Below are positions 1-4,937 of a stretch of DNA of 6,260 bases, one piece after another (position 1 is the first letter of the stretch; the number at the start of each line of letters is the position of its first letter). The notes below the pieces were generated by a model. That model made no database searches. It saw nothing but the letters and a program-made list of their open reading frames with translations, and was not told where the DNA came from. Position numbers and translations under genes: made by a program. Source of the stretch: Bacteroidales bacterium (GTDB taxonomy: Bacteria > Bacteroidota > Bacteroidia > Bacteroidales > ML635J-15); contig JAQVEY010000150.1 of NCBI GenBank assembly GCA_028697515.1, forward strand, positions 1-6,260. Direction: 5' to 3'.

Positions 1-238
1 AAATATCTTCAATTACAGGTTCTTTTTCAATAAAACAATCTCTTCCATATTGTTTAAGACTAATATTGTCATGCTTTTCCAAAGAGACTAGTTCTGAATA
101 ATGCATGCCTTTTACAAACTGAGCAATAAAAACTTTTTTCTCTGCACCTGCTGCCCTTAATGCAAGCCCAAGCGCTGCTGTGGTTTTACCTTTTCCGTTT
201 CCAGTATAAATCTGAATTTTACCGTAATTATCTTCCAT
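1..238 (-). CDS. Corrinoid (cob(I)yrinic acid a,c-diamide) adenosyltransferase, CobO/BtuR type, N-terminal part
   Basis: This gene runs off the left edge; 79 codons are visible from ATG at 238. The family transfers the adenosyl group of ATP to the cobalt of cob(I)alamin-type corrinoids in the cytoplasm. The start of the protein reads GKIQIYTGNGKGKTTAALG, with the P-loop GNGKGKTT at about residues 14-21. It continues with LALRAAG, a VFIAQFVKG strand and a QYGRDCFI segment, the order expected of the CobA/CobO/BtuR P-loop family (PF02572). The ATG overlaps the TAA of the upstream CoA-binding gene by one base (TAATG), so the two are probably translationally coupled. The C-terminal half is unseen. 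No other cobalamin gene is in the window, so a true vitamin B12 role is inferred from family only. The position at the end of a Fe-S/NifX-like operon leaves open a different nucleotide-dependent role. Confidence 0.88.
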   Translation of the reverse strand, partial: MEDNYGKIQIYTGNGKGKTTAALGLALRAAGAEKKVFIAQFVKGMHYSELVSLEKHDNISLKQYGRDCFIEKEPVIEDI

Positions 239-594
239 TAATACTGATTATTACTTAACATTATAAGTACACAAGAATGCAAAACCTCGACCCCAATTTC
301 CTTTAGTTTACATTCGAAAGCCTTATTGTGAGTGCCAGGGTTAAATATCACCCGTTTAGGAGGATTCTTTAATACGACATCATAATACTTTTCCTGATTT
401 TCTGCAGAAAGATACATTGCTACGGTATGAACATCTTCATCTTCAGGATATGAATTTCTGATAGGCAAATCATTTATACTAGCTTTCTTAATTCCAACAG
501 GAATAACTTCGTGACCATTTTCCAACAACTCAACTGTTGCCAGATATGAATATCTGTGGGTATTATTACTTGCACCTAAAACTATTGTTTTCAT
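238..594 (-). CDS. Small CoA-binding (Rossmann-fold) protein, CoA_binding_2/YccU-like
   Basis: A single-domain protein of 118 residues. The N-terminus MKTIVLGASNNTHRYS carries the GAS nucleotide-binding loop (residues 7-9) and the following Arg/Ser typical of the CoA_binding_2 family (related to the N-terminal domain of succinyl-CoA synthetase alpha). A VIPVGIK strand follows at 30-36, then FNPGTHN at 84-90, and a C-terminal GVEV...CVLIML segment (101-113) matching the family's usual ending. Length fits the family (about 115-140). Such proteins bind CoA or a dinucleotide, but their cellular task is mostly unknown. The gene follows the second MinD-like ATPase by 26 bases and overlaps the corrinoid adenosyltransferase start by one base, so it belongs to the same transcript. 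No Shine-Dalgarno is visible in the AT-only leader. Confidence 0.85.
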   Translation of the reverse strand: MKTIVLGASNNTHRYSYLATVELLENGHEVIPVGIKKASINDLPIRNSYPEDEDVHTVAMYLSAENQEKYYDVVLKNPPKRVIFNPGTHNKAFECKLKEIGVEVLHSCVLIMLSNNQY

Positions 595-620
595 ATTGTA
601 TTTTATATATTTATGTAAAA

Positions 621-1484
621 TTAAAAATTAATAATTTTATTTAATGCTATTTTTATAATTTTTACAATCTCAGCATCAGGTAAATATTCCGTAATGCTTT
701 TGCAATTCACCATTGCATCAACAATTTGTTTATCATATGGCAATTTTGCTAAGACGTCTATTCCTTCATGATTACAATATTCGACAATTTTATCAGAAAA
801 TTCTGAATTCAAATCGAATTTATTAATGATTACCCAAGTTTTTAGATTAAAACTATTTGTCAATTCAAGAGTTCGTTTTAGATCGTGCATTCCTGACAGA
901 CTAGGTTCTGTTACCACCACGACATGATCAACACCAGTGATAGTTGATATTACAGGGCATCCAATACCTGGAGGGCCATCAATGATTATAGTCTCTATAT
1001 TATTCTGCTCGGCAATTTTTTTTGCTTTGTCTCTGACGAGATTAACTAATCTTCCTGAATTTTCTTCTCCAGGAGCTAATCTTCCGTAAACCATTTTACC
1101 ATGACGAAAATTTCCCGACAATAATAAATTCTCAGCATTATCTATCATCGAAATTGCATTTTCGGGGCATATTCTTGAGCATAACTTACAACCATCACAG
1201 AATATTTCATTAATAACGACTTTTCCATTATCAAACTTAATTGCATCAAAACGGCAGTAATCAATACAAGTTCCGCAATTTGTACATTTACTATAATCAA
1301 TCTCAGCCTTTTGAGCTCCAATAAAGGAAGATTTTTCTGTTATCTCCGGTTCAAAAATTATATAAAGATTTGCAGCATCAACATCACAATCTGCCAAGAC
1401 AATTTTATCATGTTCACTGGCAAAAGCTGCACTAATACTACTTTTACCTGTTCCACCCTTACCGCTGATTACCGCTATTTCCAT
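621..1484 (-). CDS. MinD/Mrp-family P-loop ATPase with inserted 2x[4Fe-4S] ferredoxin domain (second of pair)
   Basis: A 287-residue cytoplasmic ATPase of the COG1149 type. The deviant Walker A motif is SGKGGTGKS (residues 7-15, signature Lys9). The ferredoxin insert has C67-x2-C70-x2-C73-x3-C77 and C96-x2-C99-x2-C102-x3-C106 followed by Pro, ligands for two [4Fe-4S] clusters. Walker B is IIIDGPPGIGCP with Asp169, and VTEPSLSGMHDL follows. An RHGKMVYGRLAPGEENSG stretch (127-144) is the usual linker between the insert and the rest of the ATPase fold. I chose ATG at 1484 because it starts directly at the first beta strand; a TTG at 1505 would add seven residues (MNQFIIV) not expected in the family. 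The start lies 26 bases inside the upstream paralogue. By analogy with Mrp/Nbp35 and ORP-complex ATPases it probably binds, transfers or senses Fe-S or Mo/Fe clusters; the substrate is unknown. Confidence 0.93.
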   Translation of the reverse strand: MEIAVISGKGGTGKSSISAAFASEHDKIVLADCDVDAANLYIIFEPEITEKSSFIGAQKAEIDYSKCTNCGTCIDYCRFDAIKFDNGKVVINEIFCDGCKLCSRICPENAISMIDNAENLLLSGNFRHGKMVYGRLAPGEENSGRLVNLVRDKAKKIAEQNNIETIIIDGPPGIGCPVISTITGVDHVVVVTEPSLSGMHDLKRTLELTNSFNLKTWVIINKFDLNSEFSDKIVEYCNHEGIDVLAKLPYDKQIVDAMVNCKSITEYLPDAEIVKIIKIALNKIINF

Positions 1485-2361
1485 AACTATTATAAATTGA
1501 TTCAAATATTTTCATAAATAAAGCCTTTAGATTATCATCATGAGCAGCGACTATCTTACCTGTCGAGTATAAAATTGCTATTTCTTTATCAAAAGGAATT
1601 TCAGCAAGCAATTCAATATTTTCACTTTTTAAGTAATCATAAACTTTAGTATCTCCCAAACCCGCTCTATTAATAACAACACCGTATTGTTTGTGCATGG
1701 TTTTTAGAGTATTGACAGACTGTTTAAGATCACTTAATCCAAATGGAGTTGGTTCTGTAACAAGAATAACATAGTCTGCTTCTACAACAGTTTGAATAAA
1801 AGGACAAGAAGTTCCGGGCGGTGAGTCCATTATTACAATGTCTTTATCAGAGGTAGATTTATGAGCAGCTTTAATAACAGGCACCGGCGACATAACTCCA
1901 CTTTTCATTCGTGCCTCAACTAAATTCATTCCATTATCAGTAACAAACAAGTTAACGCGACCTACTTCTGTATCCTTTTCTATTATTGCATCATATTCAC
2001 ATGCTACAGAACAAGCTCCACAACCATGACATAGCTCTTCAATGACTTTAATAATACGAGAAGGCGGAATAATAAAAATTGCGTTGTATTCACAATAATC
2101 ATGACATTTACCACAATAAACGCATTTATCGGTATCTATAACAGGTACTTTTTGAACGACTTTTAAAGATTCCTTCAAACTAGCATCAAAAAACAAAAGT
2201 GAATTAGGTTCTTCTGCATCGCAATCTAATAAAACACTATTTTCATACTTTTCCTGTATTGCATAAAACATCGAAGTGGAAATCAAAGTTTTACCAGTAC
2301 CTCCCTTACCACTTGCAATTGCAATTTTTAAACTTTTATCTGTCAATATTTTTCCCTCCAT
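1459..2361 (-). CDS. MinD/Mrp-family P-loop ATPase with inserted 2x[4Fe-4S] ferredoxin domain (first of pair)
   Basis: A paralogue of the next gene, 300 residues from ATG 2361. Walker A is SGKGGTGKT (17-25, signature Lys19), and LLDCDAEEPN (44-53) is the MinD switch region. The ferredoxin insert has C80-x2-C83-x2-C86-x3-C90 and C111-x2-C114-x2-C117-x3-C121. Walker B is IVIMDSPPGTSCP (Asp179), then VTEPTPFGLSDL. The last cysteine of each cluster motif is followed by Glu rather than the usual Pro, unlike the sister protein. The start is ambiguous. ATG 2361 lies 26 bases inside the upstream DUF89 gene; TTG at 2346 is also in frame and has GGAGGG 7 nt upstream, which would give a 295-residue protein beginning just before the first strand. 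The adjacent paralogues probably act as a heteromeric pair, as inferred for similar pairs near orange-protein genes. Confidence 0.93.
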   Translation of the reverse strand: MEGKILTDKSLKIAIASGKGGTGKTLISTSMFYAIQEKYENSVLLDCDAEEPNSLLFFDASLKESLKVVQKVPVIDTDKCVYCGKCHDYCEYNAIFIIPPSRIIKVIEELCHGCGACSVACEYDAIIEKDTEVGRVNLFVTDNGMNLVEARMKSGVMSPVPVIKAAHKSTSDKDIVIMDSPPGTSCPFIQTVVEADYVILVTEPTPFGLSDLKQSVNTLKTMHKQYGVVINRAGLGDTKVYDYLKSENIELLAEIPFDKEIAILYSTGKIVAAHDDNLKALFMKIFESIYNSYGNSGNQR

Positions 2362-3223
2362 TTAAAACTACAAAACTTCCTTTTTCAACATTTAATAAAT
2401 CGGCAATGACATCACATTTTACCATTAATAAAAAGAATATTCTATCATCATTTTCTTTTAACAAACCTTCAAGATTACCTTGTCCTTTTGATATTATCAA
2501 ATCGCTGGAATTATATTCATCCATAAATTCACGACTGCATTTTGACAAAACAGTAGAAGGCGCATCATATCCATTAGTTATAACAGTTGCCGTTTCATGC
2601 ATGTTAGTATCAACAGCATCTTGCATAGTAACATCATTTAAAACCGGAGCCGATTTAACTACATAAGTAACCTTATCCGACAAATTAGTTTCAATAAACA
2701 ATTTATCAAACACAATTTCACCGGCATTATCGCCAAGATAAAGGATTTTATTCGCCTTTTGAATTCTTTCCTTTAATAAGCATGAATCATCTATCGCAAA
2801 ATCGGCATGAAGCACATTGATTATTACAGAATCTATATCAAAACTGTCCGCAGCACCATAGTCCATAATATTCCCTGCAATTGCAAGTCTAAGAGATGCC
2901 TTAAATGAATCATGAGTTTCAAAAACAATTGGTTTCCAGCGTTTATAGATTTCAAATGCTTGAATATTCGATTGTTTTTTCTCAGATAAAAACGGATCTT
3001 CAATTCCAATAATATCTCTGAAAGCTTTGTTTAACTCTCTTTGTATCATAGGAGCAGAAAAAAAACGTAATTCAGAGATATTTTGTTCAAAAATCTTCAT
3101 AAAAGATTTTTGTTTATCTTCATCAACATCAAATTTCTTAAACAGCCTGAGATATCCACGCAGGAAACACTCAGCACATCTTTTATCATACGATGATTTA
3201 GTGTCCGCAGTTATCATGTCCAT
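2336..3223 (-). CDS. DUF89 / ARMT1-like metal-dependent phosphatase family protein
   Basis: A protein of 295 residues with the family's fold signatures: LYLGDNAGEIVFDKLFI (161-177), whose Asp165, Asn166 and Glu169 match the metal/phosphate site; VVKSAPVLNDVTMQDA (188-203) with the Asn-Asp pair; TNGYDAPSTVL; and SDLIISKGQGNLEGL (240-254). An early CAEC pair (C16, C19) corresponds to the N-terminal CxxC often seen in prokaryotic DUF89 (COG1578). Characterised relatives are metal-dependent phosphatases that remove damaged phosphometabolites, or act on pantothenate-pathway intermediates; no substrate can be read here. The start is ATG 3223, or ATG 3217 two codons later; both lie inside the end of the upstream NifX-like gene. 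A TTG at 3274 would add a hydrophobic 17-residue leader that is only the antisense-free overlap of the neighbour, and I reject it. The end overlaps the first MinD-like gene by 26 bases. Confidence 0.88.
   Translation of the reverse strand: MDMITADTKSSYDKRCAECFLRGYLRLFKKFDVDEDKQKSFMKIFEQNISELRFFSAPMIQRELNKAFRDIIGIEDPFLSEKKQSNIQAFEIYKRWKPIVFETHDSFKASLRLAIAGNIMDYGAADSFDIDSVIINVLHADFAIDDSCLLKERIQKANKILYLGDNAGEIVFDKLFIETNLSDKVTYVVKSAPVLNDVTMQDAVDTNMHETATVITNGYDAPSTVLSKCSREFMDEYNSSDLIISKGQGNLEGLLKENDDRIFFLLMVKCDVIADLLNVEKGSFVVLNGGKNIDR
2354..2359 (-). promoter_or_regulatory. Possible ribosome binding site GGAGGG for a TTG start at 2346
   Basis: The minus strand reads GGAGGG, then 7 nt, then TTG in frame with the first MinD-like ATPase. 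The same bases encode the Gly-Gly of the DUF89 protein's NGGKN ending, so the match may come from coding constraint. It overlaps the alternative ATG at 2361. It matters because it decides between a 300- and a 295-residue product. Confidence 0.35.
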
Positions 3224-3569
3224 GACTATGGTCGTGATTACAATAATTAGCAGTAAGTTGTAAATTTCCTGCAATAAAATCTTCTACTAGTTCTTTGGCA
3301 GTTTTAACTGGAGCTCCGACAAAAGCATTTATATTTTGTTGATTAAACAACATAATTGCCTGCTGTCCCATTCCTCCGGCAATAACATCCGTAACACCAA
3401 ACTGAGCTACCCATTTTGGATACAAACCCGGCACATGTTCAGGTGGATCCAATTCTTTTATATTAATAATACTATCATTTTTAACTTCAACAATTGCAAA
3501 TTGTTGACAATGACCGAAATGTGCACTAAGCACACCATTTTCCATAGGAATTGCAATAATTCTATTCAT
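3198..3569 (-). CDS. NifX/NifB-like (dinitrogenase Fe-Mo cofactor-binding family) protein with His/Cys-rich tail
   Basis: A protein of 123 residues. The N-terminus IIAIPMENGVLSAHFGHC (4-21) with HFGHC is the hallmark loop of the Nitro_FeMo-Co family (PF02579). DVIAGGMGQQAIMLF (61-75) and VGAPVKTAKELVEDFIAGNL complete the RNase H-like fold. Members bind Fe-Mo cofactor or Mo/Cu/Fe-S clusters; NifX, NafY and orange protein (ORP) are relatives. The last 16 residues contain five histidines and two cysteines (C110, H112, H114, H116, H118, C121, H123), an added metal-binding tail. The ATG at 3569 follows a probable terminator hairpin, so this gene may be read by partial read-through or a start site not recognised here. 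Its 3' end overlaps the DUF89 start by about 26 bases. Confidence 0.92.
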   Translation of the reverse strand: MNRIIAIPMENGVLSAHFGHCQQFAIVEVKNDSIINIKELDPPEHVPGLYPKWVAQFGVTDVIAGGMGQQAIMLFNQQNINAFVGAPVKTAKELVEDFIAGNLQLTANYCNHDHSHGHDNCGH

Positions 3570-3585
3570 ATCTATTTATTTAATT

Positions 3586-3653
3586 AAAAATGAAGGCTAG
3601 TGTAATAATGAAAAAGCAAACTTCTACAAAAAAGATATTCCACTAAGCCTTCA
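3586..3653 (-). terminator. Possible long-loop terminator or attenuator hairpin
   Basis: In the transcript direction TGAAGGCTTAGTG (3653 to 3641) can pair with CACTAGCCTTCA (3602 to 3591): 12 base pairs with one bulged T. Five U (3590 to 3586) and an AU-rich stretch follow. The loop is 38 nt, long for an intrinsic terminator. It lies between the DUF5320 stop and the second NifX-like gene, the widest gap inside the cluster, with no good TAnnTTTG promoter after it. It could therefore lower expression of the downstream genes rather than end the operon. Confidence 0.5.
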
Positions 3654-3673
3654 TGCATGAAAACTATATAAAA

Positions 3674-3871
3674 CTAAACACTTCTACCATTACCTCTTCT
3701 CTGTCCCATCCCACGCCCTGCACCACGACTAGCGCCACGTCCTAAACCGCGTCCCAGACCACGACCTGTATTAGGCTGAACATTAGTATTTCCGTTACCA
3801 GCACATTTTCCGGCTTTGCGTCCTGTCATTGGACCTTGTCCTTCAGGACCTGTTTGATCAAAATTTGGCAT
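3674..3871 (-). CDS. DUF5320 family small Gly/Arg-rich protein
   Basis: A 65-residue protein. The N-terminus (MPNFDQTGPEGQGPMTGRKAGKC) matches the conserved TGPxGxGPMTGR signature of DUF5320 proteins, which commonly sit beside NifX-like, DUF134 and MinD-like genes in anaerobes. Residues 36-63 are a low-complexity run of GRG(L/A/M) units, strongly basic and without predicted secondary structure; only one cysteine (C23) is present. Function is unknown; binding to nucleic acid or to an acidic partner would fit the composition. Unlike its neighbours it has a strong Shine-Dalgarno (AGGAGGT at 3882-3876), and its GC content is clearly above the surrounding genes, mainly because of Gly and Arg codons. 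It follows the first NifX-like gene by 15 bases. Confidence 0.82.
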   Translation of the reverse strand: MPNFDQTGPEGQGPMTGRKAGKCAGNGNTNVQPNTGRGLGRGLGRGASRGAGRGMGQRRGNGRSV

Positions 3872-3875
3872 AATT

Positions 3876-3882
3876 ACCTCCT
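3876..3882 (-). promoter_or_regulatory. Strong Shine-Dalgarno AGGAGGT of the DUF5320 gene
   Basis: AGGAGGT lies 4 nt before the ATG at 3871, in the 15-base gap after the first NifX-like gene. Most starts in this window have AT-rich leaders without any such motif, as is usual in Bacteroidota, so this site stands out and fixes the DUF5320 start. It may mean that a high amount of the small protein is made from the shared transcript. Confidence 0.7.
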
Positions 3883-3886
3883 ATTA

Positions 3887-4204
3887 CTATTTGTTAAACA
3901 TATTTATAATATCTTGAATTGTTTTTGTTGGTTCTTTGATAACAATCATCTGAATTTTCAAACTTTCTAATAATGATTTTATTTTCATTCCAAACTCACC
4001 TGACACAATTTTTGACACTCCTTTATCTGCAACAACCTGAACAGATGCAGGTCCTGCTCCATTATCAGCATTTTTGTTTGGATTTTCGATAAACTCGTAT
4101 GTTTTTGATTCCGTTTCATAAATAACGAAATATGAACAACGTCCAAAACGTGGATCAACATTTGAATTTAAATCTTTACCAGTTGATGTAATTGCAATTT
4201 TCAT
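3887..4204 (-). CDS. NifX/NifB-like (dinitrogenase Fe-Mo cofactor-binding family) protein, MTH1175-like
   Basis: A compact 105-residue single-domain protein of the Nitro_FeMo-Co family. MKIAITSTGKDLNSNVDPRF starts it and carries the DPRFGRC loop (17-23) typical of MTH1175-like proteins. ENPNKNADNGAGPASVQ (40-56) is the second conserved element, with GAGPA. The usual third motif GxxGPxA is replaced by GEFGMK (69-74), a departure at a site often part of the cofactor cleft. It is probably a carrier or sensor of a Mo/Fe/S cluster. It has no tail, unlike the second NifX-like protein of the cluster, and the two are only distantly similar, so they are unlikely to be a recent duplication. It lies 20 bases after the DUF134 gene and 15 before the DUF5320 gene, in one transcription unit. 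Confidence 0.92.
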   Translation of the reverse strand: MKIAITSTGKDLNSNVDPRFGRCSYFVIYETESKTYEFIENPNKNADNGAGPASVQVVADKGVSKIVSGEFGMKIKSLLESLKIQMIVIKEPTKTIQDIINMFNK

Positions 4205-4224
4205 AATTTCTACTAATTATTCGT

Positions 4225-4791
4225 TTATAATAAATTATTTCTTTTTAAAGGCACTTTACAATCAGGACATATTTCCTGTTTACAAGGCTTTCCTTGCAAA
4301 TGAGGTATAGAATATCCACATAAAGGACATACGCACAATTCCTTGTCGGTATCTATATTTTTACCATCAAGTTTTGACTGTCCTAAATAGGAAATATTTT
4401 TACTCTTACATAAAGGACATTCTTCTATTTCATTATCAAGCTCGGGATTACTGAAATAACATTTACAATCTTGACACAAATACCAGTCTTTATCAAAAGT
4501 AACCCTTCCGCCTTCAATAGTTATCTGTCGTCCTTCAGCTAAAGCTGTTGCTATTTTTTGTCTTGCCGAGGCATAAATTCTAGTAAATGTGGGTCTGGAT
4601 ACTCCCATTATTTCGCATGCAGAAATATGATTGTGCATTTCATAATCACATAGCTTAACAGATTCGTATTCCTCTAACAAAAGTATCACCGGATCTGAAT
4701 TCTTTAAACCATCCTGTTGACCATAAGGTTTAAAGCCTTTTATCAAAGGTAAGTTCATCATTCGTCTCATTCTTTTTCTTCTCGGTGACAT
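4225..4791 (-). CDS. DUF134 (UPF0251) helix-turn-helix regulator with C-terminal zinc ribbons
   Basis: A protein of 188 residues, longer than the usual 100-130 of UPF0251. Residues 1-95 are the DUF134 domain: basic start MSPRRKRMRR, then KPYG (21-24), LLLEEYESVKLCDYE (37-51) and the helix-turn-helix HISACEIMGVSRPTFTRIY (55-73), followed by ARQKIATALAEGR. The extension carries a first ribbon (C106, C109, C125, C128) and a second Cys/His cluster with C155-PLC158-GYSIPH164, C170, C175 and C178, similar to the CPxCGYxxPHxxGxPC ending found on several metal-cluster-associated proteins. It probably binds DNA as a dimer and may sense metal or redox state through these cysteines. It is the first gene of the cluster, 22 nt after a promoter whose spacer is a perfect palindrome, so autoregulation is likely. 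Confidence 0.9.
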   Translation of the reverse strand: MSPRRKRMRRMMNLPLIKGFKPYGQQDGLKNSDPVILLLEEYESVKLCDYEMHNHISACEIMGVSRPTFTRIYASARQKIATALAEGRQITIEGGRVTFDKDWYLCQDCKCYFSNPELDNEIEECPLCKSKNISYLGQSKLDGKNIDTDKELCVCPLCGYSIPHLQGKPCKQEICPDCKVPLKRNNLL

Positions 4792-4813
4792 TGTTTTTAT
4801 ATTAAATTCACTA

Positions 4814-4845
4814 CAAAGATAATGAACATATGTTCATAATGCAAA
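4814..4845 (-). promoter_or_regulatory. Bacteroidota-type promoter of the DUF134/NifX-like/MinD cluster
   Basis: On the minus strand TTTG (4845-4842) is followed by 20 nt and TATCTTTG (4821-4814), a full match to the Bacteroidota -7 consensus TAnnTTTG with the -33 TTTG at near-normal spacing. Transcription would begin near 4807, giving a leader of roughly 16 nt before the DUF134 ATG. The spacer is almost completely occupied by a palindromic operator candidate. Confidence 0.75.
4822..4837. promoter_or_regulatory. Perfect 16-bp palindromic operator candidate
   Basis: ATGAACATATGTTCAT is a perfect inverted repeat with no spacer. Beyond one mismatch on each flank, two further base pairs also match (AT...AT). 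It abuts the -7 element and ends 4 nt from the -33 element, so a dimer bound here would sit across the spacer and exclude or remodel RNA polymerase. The adjacent DUF134 gene encodes the only recognisable DNA-binding protein of the window and is the natural candidate to bind it. No second copy was found by eye in the window. Confidence 0.7.
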
Positions 4846-4937
4846 TATTTTTTAGTTTTTTTTGAAAAAGATATCAACACCTTAGAAAAATCTAAAATAA
4901 GCTGGAAATTTGCAAAATAGAATTTAAGAGTATATTC

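Noticed and set aside
1485..1505. TTG start at 1505 for the second MinD-like ATPase
   Set aside because: It adds MNQFIIV before the first beta strand and lies within the upstream gene; ATG 1484 matches the usual start of MinD-type proteins.
2259..2666. Plus-strand open frames (also 1311-1517, 3027-3263 and 3336-3587)
   Set aside because: They are antisense to well-supported genes, have low-complexity translations with no recognisable domain, and none has a promoter or plausible partner gene.
3224..3274. A longer DUF89 protein beginning at TTG 3274 with a hydrophobic, signal-like leader
   Set aside because: The extra 17 residues are encoded by the out-of-frame end of the upstream NifX-like gene; the family does not carry a signal peptide, and in-frame ATGs at 3223 and 3217 fit better.
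3887..4204. A nitrogen-fixation (nif) gene cluster, suggested by NifX-like proteins
   Set aside because: No nitrogenase subunit, NifB radical-SAM domain, NifE or NifN is present; the NifX-like domain is widespread in anaerobes that do not fix nitrogen.
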